From JBEKCP01 sp050014815 (GTDB lineage: Bacteria; Planctomycetota; Planctomycetia; Pirellulales; Thermoguttaceae), in contig JBEKCP010000166.1 in assembly GCA_050014815.1 (NCBI GenBank), positions 1-9,881 on the forward strand: a DNA stretch of 9,881 bases. Direction: 5' to 3'. The position numbers and the translations under genes were made by a program. Shown here piece by piece: positions 5,977 through 9,881 of the stretch (the first letter of the stretch is position 1; each line of letters opens with the position of its first letter). The notes under the pieces were generated by a model that was not told where the DNA came from, did no database searches, and saw nothing but the letters and a program-made list of their open reading frames with translations.

Positions 5977-6816
5977 ATGACTCCGATAATGGGCTTTTTT
6001 TCTCCGATAATGGGCCTTCCGATAGTACTCCTCCTGCTCCTCCTGCTGGCCGGTGCGCTGGTGGGGCTGGTGGCGCTGGTCGTCAACCGGCGGACGCGGC
6101 CGTTCGGCCTGGCAATCCTGTTCGTCGGAGAAGGGCTGCTGGCCCTGTTGCTTCTTGTTGTTGCGCACCGGCCGTCGGCGCCGATGCCGATGGCCTCCTT
6201 TTCAGCATCCGTCGATCCGGCAACGCCTGGCGCAGTAGCGCCCCCGCCGCTGGAAACGATCCCGCCGAACTCCCCTCTCCCTCCGGGAGAGGCGCTGGAA
6301 GTCAAGGGTGAGAAGGGGGTGAACGGGGTAAAGGGTGAGACGGGGGTGAAGGGCGAGAAGGCGGCCCAGCCCACGCGGCCGGCATGGGTCGATGAACCGC
6401 CGCAGTACGTCAATAATGCCTACCTGATGCCGGTGACGGTCGGCCCCTATACGACGGGACTGGAGTGCGAGGCCAAAGTGCCCGCCGCGCTCGAAACCGC
6501 GCTGGGCGACTATATCGACCTGTATCTCGGCCCGGCGGCCACCCGGCGGGTCAGACTGCCCGATAGCGGCTACGAGCTCCGCCGCCAGTTCGTCCGGCAG
6601 GAGTGGGTCGAGACGGTCCAGACCTCGGTGGGCCGGATGGTTGTCTTGCACCTGCAACTTGCGCTGGACCGCAAGATTCAAGACCGCATCCGGGACGCGC
6701 TCCGCGAGAGCATGGTGGCCGAGCGGCTGCGGCTGGCGGCCTTCGGATTCTGCGGCGTGATGGCTTTTCTCGGCGCGGTGTTCGGATATCTGAAATTCAC
6801 CGGAAGACGGAGATAG
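5977..6816 (+). CDS. Multi-pass membrane protein, last gene of the kinase operon
   Basis: The protein has 279 residues; the ATG at 5977 has GAGG (5967-5970) six bases upstream. Two N-terminal membrane helices (about 14-36 and 43-63) are followed by a low-complexity linker (about 66-137). Then comes a conserved-looking domain starting YVNNAYLMPVTVGPYTTGLEC and ending with a third hydrophobic segment (about 252-272) before a basic GRRR tail. From memory, this layout recurs in uncharacterised planctomycete membrane proteins, so no function is assigned. It lies 18 bp after the kinase gene and is probably co-translated, which suggests a partner of the kinase in the membrane. The linker contains two repeats: a hairpin core and a 27-bp tandem duplication giving a short Gly-x-y run. 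The stop codon touches the first base of the following heptamer array. Confidence 0.8.
   Translation: MTPIMGFFSPIMGLPIVLLLLLLLAGALVGLVALVVNRRTRPFGLAILFVGEGLLALLLLVVAHRPSAPMPMASFSASVDPATPGAVAPPPLETIPPNSPLPPGEALEVKGEKGVNGVKGETGVKGEKAAQPTRPAWVDEPPQYVNNAYLMPVTVGPYTTGLECEAKVPAALETALGDYIDLYLGPAATRRVRLPDSGYELRRQFVRQEWVETVQTSVGRMVVLHLQLALDRKIQDRIRDALRESMVAERLRLAAFGFCGVMAFLGAVFGYLKFTGRRR
5981..6015 (+). repeat. 14-bp direct repeat with a T7 run at the gene start
   Basis: CTCCGATAATGGGC occurs at 5981-5994 and again at 6002-6015, separated by seven T residues. The 21-bp period keeps the frame (PIMGFFSPIMG). It lies within the first 13 codons of the membrane protein. Confidence 0.85.
6275..6291. repeat. 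CTCTCCC-TCC-GGGAGAG hairpin
   Basis: A perfect 7-bp stem with a triloop, related to the core at 5220-5234. It is translated as about SPLPPGE in the linker of the membrane protein and lies directly before the 27-bp tandem repeat. Confidence 0.6.
6301..6360 (+). repeat. 27-bp tandem repeat encoding a collagen-like Gly-x-y stretch
   Basis: Units at 6301-6327 and 6328-6354 differ at only a few bases and encode VKGEKGVNG and VKGETGVKG, followed by EK. The result is six Gly-x-y triplets. The DNA is strongly purine-rich on this strand. Confidence 0.8.
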
Positions 6817-6892
6817 TTGTCAGTTGTTCGTTGTCAGTGGTCAGTTGTCAGTTGTTCGTTGTCGGTTGTTCGTTGTCGGTTGTTCGTTGTCA
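6816..6892 (+). repeat. Heptamer array, 11 units of GTTGTCA/GTTGTTC type
   Basis: Eleven contiguous 7-bp units can be counted, mostly GTTGTCA, GTTGTCG and GTTGTTC. The array begins on the last base of the preceding stop codon. It is roughly the inverse of the ACTGACA/ACGGACA array at 6953-7004, so the transcript could fold into a long imperfect stem. Confidence 0.9.
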
Positions 6893-6916
6893 GTTTTGGA
6901 TTGTCATTGAGATAAT
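6887..6916 (+). promoter_or_regulatory. Possible sigma-70-type promoter upstream of the ECF sigma gene
   Basis: TTGTCA (6887-6892) and GATAAT (6911-6916), each five of six against consensus, are separated by 18 bp. The -35 hexamer is made by the last heptamer unit, and the -10 lies in the only non-repetitive stretch of this gap. Transcription would start near 6923 and read through the right-hand array into the sigma factor gene. This is a sequence match only. Confidence 0.3.
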
Positions 6917-6920
6917 AACG

Positions 6921-7004
6921 GAGTACTGAGTACTGAGTACGGGGTACTGAGTACTGACAACGGACGACTGACAACGGACAACGAACAACTGACGACTGAC
7001 AACT
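6921..7004 (+). repeat. Continuous heptamer array, GAGTACT then ACTGACA/ACGGACA type
   Basis: Five units of GAGTACT type (6921-6955) run in the same 7-bp phase into seven units of ACTGACA, ACGGACA and ACGAACA type ending at 7004. AGTACT is itself a palindrome. The array stops seven bases before the sigma factor start codon. Confidence 0.9.
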
Positions 7005-7011
7005 CTTACCC

Positions 7012-7629
7012 ATGGCGCAAACCCCCTCCGACCGCCTGTTGATTGACCGGATCCGCACGGGCGAGCCCGAGGCATGGAACGAGTTGATCGCGCGGTTCGA
7101 GGGGCGGCTCTTGGGCTACGTCGTCCGCCGGGCCCCGAGCCGGGCCGCCGCCGAGGACCTCGTCCAGGAGACCTTCGTCGGGTTCCTCACGAGCCTGCCG
7201 AACTACGACCCGCGGCAATCGCTCGAAGGATACCTGTTCTCGATCGCCGCGCACAAGCTGACGGACCTGCTGCGCCGCGAGGGCCGCCGGCCCACCCTGC
7301 CCCTGGCTACCGACGACGCCAGCGGCGGCTGGCAGCCGGCGGACCGGGCACGGCCCCCCAGCAGCGTCGCCCGCAGCCACGAAAATCGCGACCTGAAGGA
7401 GTCGGCCCTGGCGGGCGCGCTGGGCCACGAGATCGACCATTGGCGCCGCCACGGCCAGTGGGAACGACTCCAGGCAATGGAACTCCTGCTTGTCCGCGGA
7501 TGGGCGAACAAGGAGGTCGCCGCCAGGCTGGGGATCTCCGAGCAGACGGTGGCCAATTACAAGTCCGAGACAGTCGCGAAGCTCCGCGCGGCGGTGGGGA
7601 GACAAGAGGGATTAGGGATTGGGGATTAG
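7012..7629 (+). CDS. ECF-type RNA polymerase sigma factor
   Basis: The protein has 205 residues. Sigma region 2 spans about 25-90, with RRAPSRAAAEDLVQETFVGF (about 39-58) and the -10-recognition part ending FSIAAHKLTDLLRRE. A longer than usual linker covers 91-149. Region 4, about 150-195, carries the helix-turn-helix NKEVAARLGISEQTVANYKS. It should direct RNA polymerase to a specific promoter set. The last residues (GLGIGD) and the stop codon come from the GGGATTA heptamer repeat at 7608-7635, so the native C-terminus may have been replaced. No Shine-Dalgarno sequence precedes the ATG; the upstream repeat array runs almost to the start codon. The next gene, a probable anti-sigma factor, starts 68 bp downstream. 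A link to the upstream kinase operon is suggested by position only. Confidence 0.92.
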   Translation: MAQTPSDRLLIDRIRTGEPEAWNELIARFEGRLLGYVVRRAPSRAAAEDLVQETFVGFLTSLPNYDPRQSLEGYLFSIAAHKLTDLLRREGRRPTLPLATDDASGGWQPADRARPPSSVARSHENRDLKESALAGALGHEIDHWRRHGQWERLQAMELLLVRGWANKEVAARLGISEQTVANYKSETVAKLRAAVGRQEGLGIGD

Positions 7630-7635
7630 GGATTT
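7608..7635 (+). repeat. GGGATTA/GGGATTG heptamer repeat spanning the sigma factor stop codon
   Basis: Four 7-bp units (GGGATTA, GGGATTG, GGGATTA, GGGATTT) are contiguous. The stop TAG (7627-7629) is formed inside the third unit boundary. Four G-runs with loops of three to four bases fit a G-quadruplex pattern in the mRNA. The same family recurs at 8102-8131 and, inverted, at 8153-8183. Confidence 0.9.
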
Positions 7636-7640
7636 GTTTA

Positions 7641-7675
7641 GCGGGCGACCATGCTGCGCATGGTGCCCTGCCCGC
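7641..7675. repeat. Two-part hairpin between sigma and anti-sigma genes
   Basis: ACCATGC (7648-7654) and GCATGGT (7658-7664) form a perfect 7-bp stem with a TGC loop. Outside it, GCGGGC (7641-7646) pairs with GCCCGC (7670-7675), leaving a small asymmetric internal loop. It ends seven bases before the GAGGAG of the next gene and could influence its translation. Confidence 0.65.
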
Positions 7676-7697
7676 CGTTCTTGAGGAGCCGGACACC

Positions 7698-8117
7698 ATG
7701 ACCTCTCCCCTTCGCCAAGCCGACCTGGAAGCGTATCTCGACGAGGCACTGCCGGCCGAAGAGATGGCCGAGACCGAGAAGGCGCTTCGCGACGCCCCCG
7801 AGTTGGTCCGGCGGCTCTCTGAGATCCATGCCCGGCGGGATTCGGGTGTGTTCTCCCTCGGCGAGGTCTGGCGGCGGCACCGGCTGAGCTGCCCGTCCCG
7901 GGAGCAGTTGGGGAGCTTTCTCCTCGGCGTCCTGCCTGAGGAGACGGCCCACTATGTCACGTTCCACTTGGAGGTGGTCGGCTGCCGGTATTGCCAGGCG
8001 AACGTCGCCGACCTGACGAGCCGGGAGGCGGAAGCCGGCGAGTCGGTCCAGCGGCGGCGAAGCAAGTATTTTCAGTCCAGCGCGGGATACCTGGGGAGGA
8101 AGGGGATTGGGGATTAG
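7698..8117 (+). CDS. Putative anti-sigma factor with a ZAS-like HxnCxxC motif
   Basis: The frame is open far upstream, but the ATG at 7698 is preceded by GAGGAG (7683-7688) with a nine-base spacer and follows the sigma gene, giving 139 residues. The N-terminal part (DLEAYLDEALPAEEMAETEK) is acidic and helical, with a LSEIHARRD stretch following. The middle reads SCPSREQLGSFLLGVL, then FHLEVVGCRYCQAN, that is His-x5-Cys-x2-Cys with an upstream Cys. This resembles, but does not exactly match, the His-x3-Cys-x2-Cys of zinc anti-sigma domains. There is no membrane segment, so it would act in the cytoplasm. Its position directly after an ECF sigma gene supports an anti-sigma or sigma-partner role. 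The C-terminal KGIGD and the stop come from the GGGATT repeat. Confidence 0.75.
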   Translation: MTSPLRQADLEAYLDEALPAEEMAETEKALRDAPELVRRLSEIHARRDSGVFSLGEVWRRHRLSCPSREQLGSFLLGVLPEETAHYVTFHLEVVGCRYCQANVADLTSREAEAGESVQRRRSKYFQSSAGYLGRKGIGD

Positions 8118-8183
8118 GGATTGGGGATTGGAAGGGTGGGAAGGACGCGAGTCTAATCCCCAATCCCCAATCCCTAATCCCTT
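8102..8183. terminator. GGGATT inverted-repeat hairpin between convergent genes
   Basis: The left arm (8102-8131: GGGGATT, GGGGATT, AGGGATT, GGGGATT) and the right arm (8153-8183, its inverse with a few G/A differences that become G-U pairs in RNA) flank a 21-base loop. The stem is about 28 bp. It lies exactly where two genes converge, its left arm containing the anti-sigma stop codon and its right arm ending three bases before the methyltransferase stop. It could act as a terminator in both directions, though there is no long T-tract. Confidence 0.6.
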
Positions 8184-8185
8184 CT

Positions 8186-8833
8186 CTACTGCCCGAGCAC
8201 GGGACGGCGCATCAGGCAGGACCATGCCGGGTAGCCTGCCTTGTGCAGGGGGCTTTCCAACCGGCAGTTGGTCAGCCGGACGGTCTCGAACAGGCGGCCG
8301 AGATCGAGGTATATCTGCCGTTTGCTGAGGCGGGGCCGCCCACCTTCGGCGGGCACCCGGCCTTCGGCGGCGTCGCCAAGGGCGCCGGCCAGCGTCAGGA
8401 AGAGCGAGCCGGGACGCGTCACTCGCCACAGTACGTCGAGATAACGGCTCAGGTCGTGCTGCCGGACGAAGGGGTACAAGCCGGCGTCGTAGACGAAATC
8501 GAACTGGCCGGCCATGGGGGCGAAGTCGAAGATGTCGGCCAGGACGAACCGGGGCAAGGCGTCCTCGAAGTCCGCGCGGACCCGGGCCCGCTCGATCGCC
8601 GTCGGCGAGCTGTCGACCGCCGTGACCTCGAATCCCCGCTTGACCAACTCGACGGCGTCGGCGCCCGTGCCGCAGCCGATCTCCAGCATGACGCACGGCC
8701 GGACGAGGCCTTCGTCCAGCGCGCGCAAGAGTTCGGCGGCGGGGAGTCCCGTCTCCCACGGCGGCGTGCCCTCGCGGTAGAGGGCGTCCCAATCCAATCG
8801 CCCGGATACAGCCGTGTCTGTCAGCCCGTTCAT
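8186..8833 (-). CDS. Class I SAM-dependent methyltransferase (TPMT/TehB-like)
   Basis: The protein has 215 residues. The N-terminal DWDALYREGTPPWETGLP (14-31) is typical of the thiopurine/tellurite-type methyltransferase group. SAM motif I is MLEIGCGTGADAVEL (49-63). Acidic Asp74 ends strand 2 (VTAVDSS), and LADIFDF (98-104) and FDFVYDAGLYPFV (111-123) are motifs II-III. The substrate is unknown: small thiols, metalloids and metabolites are all possible for this group. The start ATG (8833-8831) has AAAGGAG seven bases upstream (complement of 8841-8847). It is divergent from the hemerythrin-like gene across about 106 bp and convergent with the anti-sigma gene. Residues 154-168 are encoded by GC-rich, partly repetitive DNA and look longer than in relatives. 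Confidence 0.88.
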   Translation of the reverse strand: MNGLTDTAVSGRLDWDALYREGTPPWETGLPAAELLRALDEGLVRPCVMLEIGCGTGADAVELVKRGFEVTAVDSSPTAIERARVRADFEDALPRFVLADIFDFAPMAGQFDFVYDAGLYPFVRQHDLSRYLDVLWRVTRPGSLFLTLAGALGDAAEGRVPAEGGRPRLSKRQIYLDLGRLFETVRLTNCRLESPLHKAGYPAWSCLMRRPVLGQ

Positions 8834-8939
8834 GCGTGGTCTCCTTTCCTTCTAGTTTGCGTCTTCAGGGCGTTTTGTGCAAGGTCCTTGTGCCGGCCGG
8901 CGGCATGCGGGAGAATGGGGCGATACGGAAGGAGGCAGT

Positions 8940-9698
8940 ATGCAGTCGCGACGGCGAGAGTTTTTGGCGGCAGCGGCGGGCCTGGGCCTGGGGGGGCTAG
9001 GAGGGGCGGCCGCTACCCTGTTGGCTGCCCCACCCAAACTCCTGCCCTTCCGTAAGACAGACCCCCCACCCGCCCCAGCCGCCGCCACGGGTGATTCCGA
9101 AGAGCCCAATACGCCCCCCGAAAGCCTTATGCTCGAACATGCCGTCCAGGAACGGCTGCTGGGCGTCTACGAAGAGGTCGCCGGGCGACTCCAATCGCAG
9201 GAAGACGCCCGGGCAGCCGGTCTCTTGCACCAGGCCGCCGCCCTGGTGCGGAAGTTCTATGAGGACTTCCACCAGCGGCTCGAGGAACAATACGTCTTTC
9301 CACATTTCGAGAACCACGCCCAGTTGGGCCCCTTGGTCAAGACGCTCAAGGCCCAGCATGCGGCTCTTCGGGCGATGACGGACAAGATCCTGGAGGCTAC
9401 GGGCAACCGGCCACCGGCGGCGGGGGCCCTGCCGGCTGAGGGGGCCCGCTCGGAATTGGCCCAGGCCTGCCGCAAAACGGTGCGGTTGTGCCGCCCCCAC
9501 ATGGCCCGCGAGGCCACCGACCTCTTCCAAGCCCTTTACGATGCCGTGCCTGCTGCCACTCTCAATCAATTGAGCGAGGTGTTCGAGAAGAAGCAGGAAG
9601 AGGTCTTCGGGGACGACCCGCTACAGAACATCCTGGCCGAAGTCGCCGGGATTGAGAAGGAGCTGGGACTCCTGGACCTGAGCCGGCTGACGCCGTAG
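8940..9698 (+). CDS. Tat-exported hemerythrin-like (HHE) cation-binding protein
   Basis: The ATG at 8940 follows AAGGAGG (8929-8935), giving 252 residues; the frame is open further upstream but without a better start. The N-terminus SRRREFL followed by a Gly/Ala/Leu-rich stretch (about 10-30) is a twin-arginine signal, so the folded protein should be exported with its metal bound. A Pro-rich spacer (about 40-60) leads to an all-helical domain. Candidate ligands follow the HHE pattern H...HxxxE...H...HxxxE: His67, His111, Glu115, His140, His187 and Glu191 (His122 is also possible). Family members bind di-iron and sense or carry oxygen, nitric oxide or iron; the function here is not decided. 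It is divergent from the methyltransferase and a weak terminator follows. Confidence 0.85.
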   Translation: MQSRRREFLAAAAGLGLGGLGGAAATLLAAPPKLLPFRKTDPPPAPAAATGDSEEPNTPPESLMLEHAVQERLLGVYEEVAGRLQSQEDARAAGLLHQAAALVRKFYEDFHQRLEEQYVFPHFENHAQLGPLVKTLKAQHAALRAMTDKILEATGNRPPAAGALPAEGARSELAQACRKTVRLCRPHMAREATDLFQALYDAVPAATLNQLSEVFEKKQEEVFGDDPLQNILAEVAGIEKELGLLDLSRLTP

Positions 9699-9718
9699 CC
9701 CCTCATTCGGGGTGTTTT
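9699..9718 (+). terminator. Weak intrinsic terminator after the hemerythrin-like gene
   Basis: CCCC (9699-9702) and GGGG (9709-9712) form a short stem with a six-base loop directly after the stop codon, followed by TGTTTT. The stem is short, so this is only a candidate. Confidence 0.35.
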
Positions 9719-9744
9719 ACAACGGGGATCGGTTGCCCTATACT
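9716..9744 (+). promoter_or_regulatory. Sigma-70-like promoter reading towards the window end
   Basis: TTTACA (9716-9721) and TATACT (9739-9744), each five of six against consensus, are separated by exactly 17 bp. Transcription would begin near 9751, at the outer edge of the palindromic element. No open reading frame is visible downstream within the window. Confidence 0.45.
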
Positions 9745-9747
9745 GGT

Positions 9748-9859
9748 GCTCTGTCAACGGTGGTTTGATGGAGGGGTGGCACGCCCTGAAAGGGCGTGGC
9801 GAGCCGTGTAACCACGCCCTTTCAGGGCGTGCCACCCATCACTCGACGACTGACAGAGC
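9748..9859. repeat. Large nested palindromic element (MITE- or REP-like)
   Basis: Outer inverted repeats GCTCTGTCA (9748-9756) and TGACAGAGC (9851-9859) enclose perfect 26-bp arms at 9774-9799 and 9812-9837 with a 12-base loop. Each arm contains its own hairpin, ACGCCCT-GAA-AGGGCGT and its inverse. No target-site duplication is visible. It has no coding capacity and may be a non-autonomous mobile element or a structured RNA leader. Confidence 0.85.
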
Positions 9860-9881
9860 GCTTTTAGTCTGCGTTGATCGT

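Noticed and set aside
4800..6311. 503-codon plus-strand open frame
   Set aside because: It overlaps the kinase and membrane protein genes in another frame and has a low-complexity Arg/Pro/Gly composition with no motifs.
6816..7004. CRISPR array
   Set aside because: Units are 7 bp and contiguous, with no unique spacers and no cas genes nearby.
8325..8380. Repeat insertion within the SAM methyltransferase gene
   Set aside because: CCTTCGGCGG-like sequence occurs twice and the protein loop seems long, but no clean palindrome or family match was found.
8888..8916. Promoter TTGTGC-N17-GAGAAT before the hemerythrin-like gene
   Set aside because: Spacing fits, but both hexamers match consensus poorly in very GC-rich DNA, so it is not reported as a feature.

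Overview
The window is GC-rich, densely coded bacterial DNA, most likely from an uncultured planctomycete (Phycisphaerae-like). This rests on gene content (a coiled-coil membrane protein, an FHA protein, a Ser/Thr kinase with a multi-pass membrane tail, and an ECF sigma factor with a small zinc-finger-like partner) and on an unusually heavy load of short palindromic and heptameric repeats. The assignment is from memory of such genomes, not from a search.

Layout. Positions 1-858 (+) hold the 3' part of a TrmH/SpoU RNA 2'-O-ribose methyltransferase. It converges on, and overlaps by 54 bp, a reverse-strand gene (805-1965) that fuses a CinA-C/PncC-like domain to an adenylyl/cytidylyltransferase domain. 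A 348-bp gap (1966-2313) holds two hairpins and a 16-copy octamer array. Positions 2314-6816 (+) look like one four-gene operon: coiled-coil membrane protein, FHA protein, kinase, and a second membrane protein. A heptamer-repeat region (6816-7004) with a possible promoter in its middle leads to an ECF sigma factor (7012-7629) and a putative anti-sigma protein (7698-8117). These converge, across a long GGGATT-type hairpin, on a reverse-strand SAM methyltransferase (8186-8833). A divergent Tat-exported hemerythrin-like protein (8940-9698) follows. The last 180 bp hold a good sigma-70-like promoter and a large palindromic element.

How the genes may work together. The central genes look like a signalling module: a membrane-tethered kinase, an FHA adaptor and two membrane proteins beside an ECF sigma/anti-sigma pair. 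No input signal or phosphorylation target is visible, so this is inference from neighbourhood. The methyltransferases, the CinA fusion and the hemerythrin protein look unrelated to it.

The most striking signal is the repeats. At least eight families occur in under 10 kb. Several lie in frame inside genes, in domain linkers or loops. One heptamer family supplies the stop codon and the same GIGD C-terminus to both the sigma factor and its partner. Two hairpins of one family show compensatory stem changes.
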